From Akkermansia sp. (lineage in GTDB: Bacteria > Verrucomicrobiota > Verrucomicrobiia > Verrucomicrobiales > Akkermansiaceae): a stretch of DNA of 46,341 bases. Both the position numbers and the translations under genes were made by a program. Of this stretch, positions 17,331-25,775 are shown in pieces. Below the pieces are notes generated by a model. The model saw only the letters and a list, made by a program, of their open reading frames with translations. It had not been told where the DNA came from and did no database searches. Within the stretch, counting starts at the first letter, position 1; the number at the start of each line of letters is the position of its first letter. Where the stretch lies: NCBI GenBank assembly GCA_017517805.1, contig JAFWYD010000045.1:1-46341 (forward strand). The letters run 5' to 3'.

Positions 17331-18854
17331 ATGAAGAAATCGACTCTTTTCCTCACCCTTTTCGGGCTTGGAGCCACGCTTGCCCAAGCGGCACAGGTGT
17401 ATACCATCACCCTCACCTCCGGCGAGCGCTTTACTGATTGCACCGTCAGCTACAAAGGCTCGGATATGACCAGATTCACCGGTACCGACAAGAACGGTAA
17501 GAAGGTCACGAAATCAGTAGCTCACAACACCATCATCAACATGCGCGAGGTAATCCGGGAGACACCGCAAGCAGAAGAAGCAACACCTGCTCCCCAGGCA
17601 TCGGCTCCCCAGCCAGAGCAACCCAAGGCTGAAGAAGCCACAGCAGAAGCTGCCCCCGATTCCCAAGCCGCAGCCAACGGTGAGCAAGAAGCCAAAGAAC
17701 CCGTTGTTGATGGCAATATTGCCCAGCGGGAAGGTGAAGACAAAGCGCAGAATGCCAGCGTGCGACTTCGTGAAAAACTGGCCAGAATCGATACAGAGAT
17801 GGGCAAGATTTCCAAGCCCAGCCGCTCCCTCATCTCCCACACAACAAGCGTCAAGAACCGGATAACAAAACAGCTGGCAGACCTGGACAAGCGTTCGCTG
17901 GAAGTCACAGACTTACAGGATAAGTTCAACAAGGCAGGTGCGGCCGATTTTACCTTCGACAAAGTCAGCGTGGAAGAACGCGACCGCTATGTGCGCGATG
18001 GCGAAGCCGCCTACCTGGCCATGAAGAATGACATGAAGGAAAAGAAAGGCCGCCGCAAGGTCGGCGGGCTTGATAAATTTGAAATCATGCGCAATCGCTA
18101 CCAGGGTATCCCCGAATACAAACAGGCATACGAGTGGTACATCAAGACCCTTTATGCTCTGCAAAAGAAGTGGACCCGCATGCATGACAAAGAAACAGCT
18201 GCCCGTAAGCGACTTACTGGCGATAAGCGCAAAGCCATGGACAAAGTTGACCAGCGCCAGTATGACGAACTGGCATCAAAGCTTAGAGCAGATGGCGATG
18301 ATATCGCGACTGTCTGGTTTGTCCCGCAGCCCCGCAACCTGAAAATGCTCTCCATTTGTGTAACCAAGGTGAAAGATGCCATCCGCCGCAATGAAGGGCA
18401 GAGTCTGGATAAGGCTGTGGGTACCGTGCCCTCCCTGCTCAGCCAGTACTGGGAAGAGATGGATAAGATACGTATGTCCATGGTAACCGGCGACCTTGAA
18501 GGAGCCGAGGAGAAAATCAAGAATGTAGGCTCGTTCAAAATCCTGATGGGACTCAAGCAGGATTTATTGCCCCATGAATACCGAGACCCCATCCGCGACC
18601 AGCACAATGAAACCCAGAAGGAAATCACCAGGAGACTGCGCGATTACAAACAGCTGAAATCCTCACTCGAACGCAACACCGCCGTCCTGGACCGAATCAT
18701 CTCCAATGCAGAGGCACAAATTGACAGCGCCCTCGCAGCAGTACAGAAAGAGCAGGATGCAGATGTAGGCGAAAACACGATGGAAGTCGTGCAGGACACC
18801 CCGGCAGAAGGAGAAGCCCCAGCCCAGCAGGAAGCAGCACCGGAAGCCAAGTAA
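17331..18854 (+). CDS. Secreted coiled-coil protein of unknown function
   Basis: A 507-residue protein with a clear signal peptide (MKKSTLFLTLFGLGATLAQA). Residues about 21-70 form a small beta domain (YTITLTSGERFTDCTVSY). Residues 72-130 are rich in alanine, glutamate, proline and glutamine and are probably unstructured. From about 135 to 480 the protein is highly charged and helical with coiled-coil character. The tail is again acidic and proline-rich. No catalytic motif is recognised. It lies upstream of two small secreted proteins in the same direction, which suggests a shared envelope role. It resembles no characterised family I can name. Confidence 0.78.
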   Translation: MKKSTLFLTLFGLGATLAQAAQVYTITLTSGERFTDCTVSYKGSDMTRFTGTDKNGKKVTKSVAHNTIINMREVIRETPQAEEATPAPQASAPQPEQPKAEEATAEAAPDSQAAANGEQEAKEPVVDGNIAQREGEDKAQNASVRLREKLARIDTEMGKISKPSRSLISHTTSVKNRITKQLADLDKRSLEVTDLQDKFNKAGAADFTFDKVSVEERDRYVRDGEAAYLAMKNDMKEKKGRRKVGGLDKFEIMRNRYQGIPEYKQAYEWYIKTLYALQKKWTRMHDKETAARKRLTGDKRKAMDKVDQRQYDELASKLRADGDDIATVWFVPQPRNLKMLSICVTKVKDAIRRNEGQSLDKAVGTVPSLLSQYWEEMDKIRMSMVTGDLEGAEEKIKNVGSFKILMGLKQDLLPHEYRDPIRDQHNETQKEITRRLRDYKQLKSSLERNTAVLDRIISNAEAQIDSALAAVQKEQDADVGENTMEVVQDTPAEGEAPAQQEAAPEAK

Positions 18855-18879
18855 GCCAGAACAGCGACACATGCATTCC

Positions 18880-19284
18880 ATGAAGAAGCTCTGTTTTGCG
18901 TTGTTGAGTTGCAGCGTCCCCCTGGTAAGTGCAGAACCTGCACTACCTGCAGCAGTCAGCGATGCATTTGAGACATACTGCGCCCTGCCGGCGAAGCTTA
19001 TCCCCATTTTAGACAAAGCGCAGGACAAAGCCAGCGCCGACGCGGCAGCCAGAGAGCTGAATAACAAACTTCCTGCCATATACGAGACACGCGACAAACT
19101 GCACAAAATGCCCAAGCTGACCCCGGCGCAGAACCAGGCCGTGCGGATAAGCTACGGACAACGCATGCGTGAGGAATGGGCTGGGATGTACAGCGCAATT
19201 ACGCGTGTTCGCCAAGCAAACTGTTTCCAATCAGTAGAGTTTTCCAAGGCGTTCCGATTGATGTGCATGATGATTGAAAAATGA
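18880..19284 (+). CDS. Small secreted protein, paralogue A
   Basis: A 134-residue protein with a signal peptide ending near LVSA. The mature part is helical. Its C-terminal half (LTPAQNQAVRISYGQRM ... NCFQSVEFSKAF) aligns by eye with the next gene (PLSEVEVQVYEDRYLP ... EYYGSRNLPAALF), so the two look like diverged tandem duplicates. An alternative ATG at 18871 lies 9 bases upstream. The stop overlaps the next start by four bases (ATGA). The function is unknown. Confidence 0.7.
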   Translation: MKKLCFALLSCSVPLVSAEPALPAAVSDAFETYCALPAKLIPILDKAQDKASADAAARELNNKLPAIYETRDKLHKMPKLTPAQNQAVRISYGQRMREEWAGMYSAITRVRQANCFQSVEFSKAFRLMCMMIEK

Positions 19285-19736
19285 AAAAAATTCTTTCCAT
19301 TATCATCCTGGTGGGGGCCATCAGCACCAGTCCGGCGCAGACCGGGGTGGTGGCTGAGGAGCAGGAAACAAGCCTGAACGATACCGCACAACATCTCCCG
19401 GAGGGAGAACGGAGACTGCGCCGAGGCATCATTCTGCTGGGTTCACTCTGCCAGTGTATGGCAGGGGTGCGTGACCACAACAGCGCAGAAGCCGCAGTAC
19501 CCGAGATAATGCGCCTTTGTGAAGAACTTCAGCAATGGTCGCAGTCCTTTTCCAATCTTCCCCCGCTCAGCGAAGTGGAAGTGCAAGTGTACGAAGACCG
19601 CTACCTGCCAACCATCCGGAAAATCAACCAGGTCATCGAAGCCCAGGCAGACCGCCTGGGAGCAGCAGAATACTATGGTTCCCGTAATCTTCCGGCAGCC
19701 CTTTTCCGCGTTGCCCAGGTCGGGCAGGACTCATGA
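19281..19736 (+). CDS. Small secreted protein, paralogue B
   Basis: A 151-residue protein with a signal peptide (MKKILSIIILVGAISTSPAQ). The mature helical region ends in AEYYGSRNLPAALFRV, matching the position of NCFQSVEFSKAF in the preceding gene. Translational coupling through an ATGA overlap suggests that the pair are made together and may interact. No enzyme motif is seen. Confidence 0.68.
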   Translation: MKKILSIIILVGAISTSPAQTGVVAEEQETSLNDTAQHLPEGERRLRRGIILLGSLCQCMAGVRDHNSAEAAVPEIMRLCEELQQWSQSFSNLPPLSEVEVQVYEDRYLPTIRKINQVIEAQADRLGAAEYYGSRNLPAALFRVAQVGQDS

Positions 19737-19740
19737 TAAC
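19711..19740 (+). promoter_or_regulatory. Possible promoter of DUF1015-serA
   Basis: TTGCCC (19711-19716), an 18-base spacer, and GATAAC (19735-19740). The -10 is imperfect and overlaps the preceding stop codon. The leader to ATG 19767 would be about 20 bases. Confidence 0.35.
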
Positions 19741-19766
19741 ATTTACACCAACTTACAACTGAAATT

Positions 19767-21011
19767 ATGGCCACCATATGCCCCTTTGCCGCAATACGCC
19801 CGCCGAAAGCCTACGCAGAGCAGGTATCCTGCCTGCCGTATGATGTGATGAACCACGAGGAAGCCTGCGCCATGGCCGCGGGGAACGCCTCCTCCTACCT
19901 GCATATCTGCCGCGCAGATATTGATACAAGTGAGGAAGCTATCCACGATGACATCACCTACCAGCGGAGTGCCCAGAATCTACAGGAATTCCTGGCCAAG
20001 GGGTTCCTCATCCGCGAAGCGAAGCCCTGCTACTACATCTACCGCCAGATGATGTGGGGGCGAGTGCAGACCGGCATTGTCGGCTGCGCCAGCGTGGATG
20101 AATACCTGGATGGCACCATCAAGAAGCACGAGCTTACCCGCAAGGAAAAAGAACTCGACCGCATCAACCATTTTGACACCTGCTCCACGCAGACCGAGCC
20201 GGTATTCCTGGCCTACCGCAAGCACGAAGGCATCTCGACCACCATCCGCGAATGGATCAAGTTCCACAAACCGGAATACGAGTTCACCAGCGATGACGGC
20301 GTAACCCACCTGCTCTGGCCCGTCACGGATGATGATGCCATCGAGGCTATCCGGAGCGGATTTGCGGAGGTTCCCACGCTGTACATAGCCGATGGGCACC
20401 ACCGCACAGCCAGCAGCGCCGCTGTTTCAGCCAAGCGCCGCGCCGAGCATCCGGACTACACGGGCGAAGAGGAGTTCAACTACCTCATGGCCGTAACCTT
20501 CTGCGACGAAGACCTCTTCATCATGGACTACAACCGGGTGGTGCTCGACCTCAACGGCATGAGCGAAGAAGAATATCTGAACGCAATCGGCACGGCCTTC
20601 AGCGTGCAACCGGCTACCCCAGGCAAACCGCACGCCCCCCGGGCCAAGCACGAGTTCGGTATGTATCTCAACGGCAAGTGGTACTGCATCACCGCCAAGC
20701 CTGGCACCTACGATGCCAGTCATCCTATCGAAAGCCTGGATTGCGCCATACTGCAAAGCAATCTGCTGGCTCCGATACTGGGCATTGAAGACCCGCGCAC
20801 CAGCCCGCGCATTGACTTTGTGGGAGGCATCCGTGGGCTGGCAGAGCTCGAAACCCGGGCCGGCAGCAGCGGCGTAGCCTTCTCGCTCTACCCGGTCACC
20901 ATGGCAGACCTCTTCAATGTGGCCGATAACGGGGAAATCATGCCCCCGAAATCCACCTGGTTTGAACCCAAGCTGCGCAGCGGACTGTTTGCGCACGAGA
21001 TTGAACGCTAA
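19767..21011 (+). CDS. DUF1015 family protein
   Basis: A 414-residue DUF1015 protein. Family marks are the N-terminal PFAAIRPPKAYAEQV and PYDVMNHEEA, YYIYRQM, GIVGCASVDEYLDGTIKKHE near 110-130, and the IADGHHRTASSA region near residue 210. The biochemical role is not established, but the family is often found with serine biosynthesis genes, and here serA follows after 15 bases. That context suggests a link to serine or phosphoglycerate metabolism. serC is not in the window. Confidence 0.9.
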   Translation: MATICPFAAIRPPKAYAEQVSCLPYDVMNHEEACAMAAGNASSYLHICRADIDTSEEAIHDDITYQRSAQNLQEFLAKGFLIREAKPCYYIYRQMMWGRVQTGIVGCASVDEYLDGTIKKHELTRKEKELDRINHFDTCSTQTEPVFLAYRKHEGISTTIREWIKFHKPEYEFTSDDGVTHLLWPVTDDDAIEAIRSGFAEVPTLYIADGHHRTASSAAVSAKRRAEHPDYTGEEEFNYLMAVTFCDEDLFIMDYNRVVLDLNGMSEEEYLNAIGTAFSVQPATPGKPHAPRAKHEFGMYLNGKWYCITAKPGTYDASHPIESLDCAILQSNLLAPILGIEDPRTSPRIDFVGGIRGLAELETRAGSSGVAFSLYPVTMADLFNVADNGEIMPPKSTWFEPKLRSGLFAHEIER

Positions 21012-21026
21012 TCCCCCCCATCAGAC

Positions 21027-22595
21027 ATGAAGATACTTATCCCCACCAAGCTCGATAAAGCCGCCGCCGCCACCCTGAGCGCTGCAGGTTACGATGTCGT
21101 GCAGGACGATTCCACCCCCATCGAAACCCTGGTAGCCGCCCACCCGGATGCCGCAGGGCTCATCGTACGCTCTGAAAAAGTAACCCAGGGTATCATCGAT
21201 ACCCTGCCCGGGCTCAAATGCGTCATCCGTGCCGGAGCCGGCTACGACAACATCGACTACGTGTACGCCCGCACCAAAGAAATCGATGTGATGAACACCC
21301 CGGGTGCCAACTCCAATGCCGTGGCCGAGGAGGTAATCGCCATGATACTGGCAGCCTACCGCTATGTGGTGCCGGCAGACACCACCACCCGCGCCGGCGA
21401 ATGGAACAAGAAGAAGTACATGGGCCATGAACTGACGCACAAAACCGTGGGCATCCTGGGGCTGGGCAACATCGGCCGCCTCCTGGTAAAACGGCTCCAG
21501 GGCTTTGAATGCAAGGTGCTGGGCTATGACCATTTCCTCTCCAAGCAGCGAGCCCTCAACATCGGAGCCACTCCCACGGAGATGGAAGAAATCTTCCGTG
21601 AAGCCGATATCATCTCCCTGCACGTACCGGGTGGACCGGCGACGAAGAACCTCATCAATGCCGAGCTCATCGGGATGATGAAGGATGGAGCCATGCTCAT
21701 CAACTGCTCCCGCTACGGCGTGGTCGATGAAGATGCCATCCGCGCAGCCAAGGCAGCAGGCAAGAACATCATCTACTGCACCGATGTGCACCCCAAGGAT
21801 GCAGCCGCCATGCAACCTAGTGCCGATGTGGCAGACCTGCTCCTGCCCCACCTGGGAGCCAACACCCGCGAGGCCAACAAGAATGCAGCCATGCAGGCTG
21901 CCCGCCAGATGATTTCGTACTTCACCAGCGGCGATACCGCCTGCGTCATCAATGCCGAACGCCCGACTGACCTGCACCCGGCACAGCTGCAACTGGCCGC
22001 CATGCTGGGGCAGCTCTGCTACCGCGTGGGCGACCGCAAACCTATCCGCCGTGTGGAATGCACCTTCTACAACAACCTGCGTTCCTTCCGCAAATGGTTC
22101 ACCCCCTGGATTCTGCAAGGCACAGTACCCGGAGCCGAAAAAGGCCTGATGCCCGCCGCTGCAGAAACCTCCTTCCGCGAGCACGGCATTGTGTACAAAG
22201 CCCGGGAGCCCAAGGATGACAAGCATTACGATGATGCCCTGACCATTGATATCTACATGGAAGTAGACGGGCAGCAGATAATCTCCAGCGTACGCGGCAT
22301 GGTGGTGGATGGAACCCCCGTCGTCTCACGCATTGCAGAGTTTGACCACTTGTATGCCGCCCTGGCAGGCAACACGCTCGTGCTGCGCTATGCAGACCGC
22401 CCGGGTGTGGTGGCAACCATCGGCCAGGCTCTTTCCCAGGCCGGCATCAATATCGAGAACATCATAGCGCCGACCGACCATAAGAGCGGTGATTCCCTCG
22501 CAGTCATCAAGACCAACATGCCGGTCTCCGAAGCACAGGTGCACGACATCGCCAAAGCCATCTCTGCCAAGCTGGCCTTTGCGGTTTCCATGTAA
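21027..22595 (+). CDS. serA: D-3-phosphoglycerate dehydrogenase
   Basis: A 522-residue enzyme for the first step of serine synthesis, oxidising 3-phosphoglycerate with NAD. The substrate domain has RAGAGYDNID, the NAD-binding motif is GILGLGNIGRLLVK, and the catalytic arginine lies in NCSRYGVVDE with the histidine in LLPHLGANT. After an intervening domain comes a C-terminal ACT domain (LRYADRPGVVATIGQAL ... AGINIENI), the usual site of serine feedback. Length matches long SerA. It is probably co-transcribed with the DUF1015 gene. A two-way terminator follows. Confidence 0.95.
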   Translation: MKILIPTKLDKAAAATLSAAGYDVVQDDSTPIETLVAAHPDAAGLIVRSEKVTQGIIDTLPGLKCVIRAGAGYDNIDYVYARTKEIDVMNTPGANSNAVAEEVIAMILAAYRYVVPADTTTRAGEWNKKKYMGHELTHKTVGILGLGNIGRLLVKRLQGFECKVLGYDHFLSKQRALNIGATPTEMEEIFREADIISLHVPGGPATKNLINAELIGMMKDGAMLINCSRYGVVDEDAIRAAKAAGKNIIYCTDVHPKDAAAMQPSADVADLLLPHLGANTREANKNAAMQAARQMISYFTSGDTACVINAERPTDLHPAQLQLAAMLGQLCYRVGDRKPIRRVECTFYNNLRSFRKWFTPWILQGTVPGAEKGLMPAAAETSFREHGIVYKAREPKDDKHYDDALTIDIYMEVDGQQIISSVRGMVVDGTPVVSRIAEFDHLYAALAGNTLVLRYADRPGVVATIGQALSQAGINIENIIAPTDHKSGDSLAVIKTNMPVSEAQVHDIAKAISAKLAFAVSM

Positions 22596-22620
22596 AGCAG
22601 CTTACCTTCCATCAACAGCA

Positions 22621-22653
22621 AAACGGGCTGGATAACCCCAGCCCGTTTTTTTG
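22621..22653. terminator. Bidirectional terminator between serA and rarA
   Basis: AAAACGGGCTGG (22621-22632) pairs with CCAGCCCGTTTT (22639-22650) around a 6-base loop. T-runs on both sides suit termination from both strands between convergent genes. Confidence 0.92.
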
Positions 22654-22658
22654 TACTC

Positions 22659-24029
22659 TCACTCCCCCTGCTCGCGGCGGCGGCGCAAGTATTCCATGCG
22701 CTCAGAAATCCGGAGTTCCAGGCCATTGGTAGTGGGGTGGTAATAAACCCTGCCCTCCGGCAAATAAGCCTGAGGCACAAAGTGGTCATCAAAATCGTGG
22801 GCATACTTATACTGGGTATCCTCTTCGGCCACACCGCGCAGCTTTGCCAGTTTCTTGCGGGTCGGGGTAGCCAGGTGGTCCGGCACAGCCAGCGTTCGCC
22901 CCTCCTTCACATCCTTCAACGCTGCATTCACCCCCATATACGCCGAATTACTCTTGGGGGCCGTGGCGATATAGACCGTGGCATGAGCCAGGGGGATGCG
23001 GGCCTCCGGCATGCCCAGCATCTCGGCAGCGCGCGCTGCATCCATCGCCACGCGCAATGCATTCGAATCAGCCAGCCCCACATCCTCGCTCGCGCAAATG
23101 ACCAGGCGGCGGGCGATAAAGCGGATATCCTCCCCCGCATTCAGCATGAAGGCAAGCCAATAGAGCGCAGCATCCGGGTCGCTCCCGCGCATCGACTTGA
23201 TAAAGGCAGAAATGGTATCATAATGGCCATCGCCAGCGCGGTCGTAGCGGATTGCCTTTTTCTGGATGGACTCCTCTGCCACCTCCAGAGTCACATGAAT
23301 CTGCCCCCCAGGCCCAGGCGGGGTCGAAAGAGCCGCCACCTCCAGGGCAGTAAGCGCCTTGCGAGCATCGCCATCGGCCTTGATGGCGATATGCTGCAGG
23401 GCCTCTTCATCCAGGCAGAGATTCAATTGACCCAACCCGCGCTCAGCATCAGCCGCGGCGCGCCGGAGCAGGTTCACAATTTCGGCATCGGGCACCGGCT
23501 CAAGCGGAAAAATCTGCGAGCGGCTCAGCATGGCGGAATTGATAGCAAAGTAGGGATTCTCGGTCGTGGCACCAATAAAGCGGACCGTACCCTTCTCCAG
23601 ATGAGGCAGCAGCACATCCTGCTGAGCCTTATTGAACCGGTGCAGCTCATCGACAAAGAGAATCGTCTTCTGCCCGTGAATGGCCATGCGGCTGCGGGCC
23701 TCCTCAATTTTGGTGCGGATTTCGCTCACGTTGGATTCCACACCGTTGAGCATGACGAAGAAGGCACTCGTGCAGCGGGCAATCACATAGGCCAGAGTCG
23801 TCTTGCCCACACCGGGGGGGCCATAGAAAATCAGAGAGGAGAAACGGTCCGTCTCAATTGCTCGGCGAAGCAATTTTCCCTCCGCCAGCAAGTGTTTCTG
23901 ACCAGCGACCTCATCGAGCGACTCCGGGCGCATGCGTGCAGCCAGAGGCATGAGCTGCTGTTCTGCAAGCGGGGGCTGAGGCGCTTCGCCATGGGGCGTG
24001 AAGAGGTCATACTGCATAACTGAGAGCAT
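22659..24029 (-). CDS. rarA: Replication-associated recombination protein A (RarA/MgsA)
   Basis: A 456-residue AAA+ ATPase of the RarA/WRNIP1 family that acts at stalled replication forks. Walker A is FYGPPGVGKTT near residue 70, Walker B LFVDELHRFNKAQQD, and sensor 1 GATTENP. The C-terminal part contains YNYAHDF-like KYAHDFDDHF and PEGRVYY, typical of the family. The ATG at 24029 overlaps the stop of the upstream GTPase gene (TGATG); a GTG at 24032 and an ATG at 24017 are alternatives. It is translated with the membrane GTPase gene. Confidence 0.94.
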   Translation of the reverse strand: MLSVMQYDLFTPHGEAPQPPLAEQQLMPLAARMRPESLDEVAGQKHLLAEGKLLRRAIETDRFSSLIFYGPPGVGKTTLAYVIARCTSAFFVMLNGVESNVSEIRTKIEEARSRMAIHGQKTILFVDELHRFNKAQQDVLLPHLEKGTVRFIGATTENPYFAINSAMLSRSQIFPLEPVPDAEIVNLLRRAAADAERGLGQLNLCLDEEALQHIAIKADGDARKALTALEVAALSTPPGPGGQIHVTLEVAEESIQKKAIRYDRAGDGHYDTISAFIKSMRGSDPDAALYWLAFMLNAGEDIRFIARRLVICASEDVGLADSNALRVAMDAARAAEMLGMPEARIPLAHATVYIATAPKSNSAYMGVNAALKDVKEGRTLAVPDHLATPTRKKLAKLRGVAEEDTQYKYAHDFDDHFVPQAYLPEGRVYYHPTTNGLELRISERMEYLRRRREQGE

Positions 24030-25672
24030 CACATGCGGGGTACAGCGGCACGAAGCTGGCGGAAAATCTCGCTCTGGCGCTGCTGCAACGGAGCCAGCGA
24101 TGTCTCATAGGCCGCCACTCTCTGGCGGGGCTCGGTATACAGCCTGCGGTAAGCCGTGACGCGGGAAACAATCATATCCTGCACCATGGATTCCATGTGC
24201 ACAGCCAGATTATCACGCAAGGGCTCAGCGCTGGCACCCACCAGCTTGCCAATCCTGCGCACCACCAGAAAATGAATCAGCGAGCCGAGCAACCAGAAGC
24301 AAGCTGCTATAGCCAACGCTACAAATGCGAGCGAATCAAGAGCCAGGAGCCCCAGCACTCCGGCCACGATGAGAGATAAACAAAGACAGACAACGAAGAA
24401 ACGCATCCATTCTACCTGGCATTTGAACAAGGAAGCGTAGGAACTACGCATCTTCAGATAGCGGAAGGGTTCATACAAGGTAGTGCTGATACGCCCCCGG
24501 AGCAACTTCAATTCATCCTCAAGTGCCTGTGCCGGGAATTCACCAATTTCGCAATGGAGCGTCTGCTTCATCCTCGGGCGTACGCTGCGCCAATGGGAGC
24601 CGCAGGAAACAACAAACTGTTTATCGAGTTCCTCCTGCTGGTGCGACACATCGTTACACACCAGGCGGAAATAGAGATTTTCCGTGGCATGGCCGTAGCT
24701 CTCCAGCCGTATCAAGACAACCGAAGAGAGGAACCAGCCCAGGCTCTTGCGCATCTGCTGCAGCAGGCGGGGCATGCAGCGCTGCGCAGCCGCCGCATAG
24801 TTGAGCACACAATTGCGCACCCCCTGCATCTGGCGAGCCAGGAAATTATCAATTTCCTGCTCAATCCCCTGCAGGAAGCCACTATCCGTACGAGCCACGG
24901 CATCGCGAGCCTTCAGCACACTACCCTGCTTGTACAAAAGGTCTCCCCCCTGCCTCATCACCTCGCGGATAGCCGCGCGCAGTCCGCCGGTAGAGCTTTC
25001 CATGGCAGCTTGCACCTTATCACCAAACTCACCGGCCATCGTTGCGTTGGCGGCATTGAGCTGGTAAACCGGAATCACGCGGCCAAGACGCTCCGCACAC
25101 CACTGGCGCACCTGGTCGCACAGCGTCACCGTCTGCATGGCATCCAGCTTATCGGCAAAGGTCAGCGCCACAAGGCACGCAGGCCCCTGCTCGACCGGCA
25201 AGTCCTGCATCATGTCCCAGGCCGGGGCACTCTGCCACTCCCGGGCATCCACCACAGCCACCACCGCATCGGCTTTCGACAACAGAGGGGTGACCGCCTC
25301 TGCCACGGCAGGCTGCGTACAATCAGCCGTATCCACGAGTTCCAAGCCATACAAATTGGGCTCAGGAACGAAGCGGCAGTGCTGAGAATCGCCCCCGTTG
25401 TCCTGATAACGCCAACGCAAATAGAGGTGTTCGCACCTGACCCGGCCCAGAACCGGACAGCCGACCATCCCGGCCAGCAGGGAAGATTTGCCGCAACCGG
25501 AAGCACCGATAAGCACCACAAGGCGGTCCTCCTCCATCCGTTCGATGGCAGCTTCGACCCCCTCTGCAACAGGCATAAGAGATTCATCATCAATATCTGC
25601 ACACAACTCAACCCCTTTCTGCGCCCAATAGCGCACAAGGCTTTCCTGAGTTCTGTAACTGCGTTTCAACAT
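24029..25672 (-). CDS. Dynamin-like membrane GTPase (putative)
   Basis: A 547-residue protein. The P-loop GASGCGKSS is at residues 56-64, the G3-like element is VDTAD at 113-117, and FADKLD at 172-177 resembles a diverged G4 (usual form [NT]KxD). A long helical middle follows, then a predicted transmembrane hairpin (about 425-470) and a basic helical tail of about 75 residues. This layout resembles bacterial dynamin-like proteins, which reshape or repair membranes, but the diverged G3 and G4 make nucleotide choice uncertain. ATG 25672 is chosen because the TTG at 25684 lies in the -10 box. Co-transcribed with rarA. Confidence 0.75.
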   Translation of the reverse strand: MLKRSYRTQESLVRYWAQKGVELCADIDDESLMPVAEGVEAAIERMEEDRLVVLIGASGCGKSSLLAGMVGCPVLGRVRCEHLYLRWRYQDNGGDSQHCRFVPEPNLYGLELVDTADCTQPAVAEAVTPLLSKADAVVAVVDAREWQSAPAWDMMQDLPVEQGPACLVALTFADKLDAMQTVTLCDQVRQWCAERLGRVIPVYQLNAANATMAGEFGDKVQAAMESSTGGLRAAIREVMRQGGDLLYKQGSVLKARDAVARTDSGFLQGIEQEIDNFLARQMQGVRNCVLNYAAAAQRCMPRLLQQMRKSLGWFLSSVVLIRLESYGHATENLYFRLVCNDVSHQQEELDKQFVVSCGSHWRSVRPRMKQTLHCEIGEFPAQALEDELKLLRGRISTTLYEPFRYLKMRSSYASLFKCQVEWMRFFVVCLCLSLIVAGVLGLLALDSLAFVALAIAACFWLLGSLIHFLVVRRIGKLVGASAEPLRDNLAVHMESMVQDMIVSRVTAYRRLYTEPRQRVAAYETSLAPLQQRQSEIFRQLRAAVPRM

Positions 25673-25683
25673 GATGACGGGCA

Positions 25684-25712
25684 ATTATACCCAGCGCAGG
25701 GGATATTGTCCA
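25684..25712 (-). promoter_or_regulatory. Promoter of the GTPase-rarA operon
   Basis: On the minus strand: TGGACA (25712-25707), a 17-base spacer, and a perfect TATAAT (25689-25684). It ends 11 bases before ATG 25672, so the leader is about 4 bases. Confidence 0.65.
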
Positions 25713-25775
25713 TTCAAAAAGCGGTCACCGTAACATTACACACATGAGATTCCCGAATTTGGAACCATGCGGTTA

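Noticed and set aside
22737..24023. 428-codon open frame on the plus strand across rarA
   Set aside because: Antisense to a clearly conserved AAA+ gene; its translation is low-complexity and family-less.
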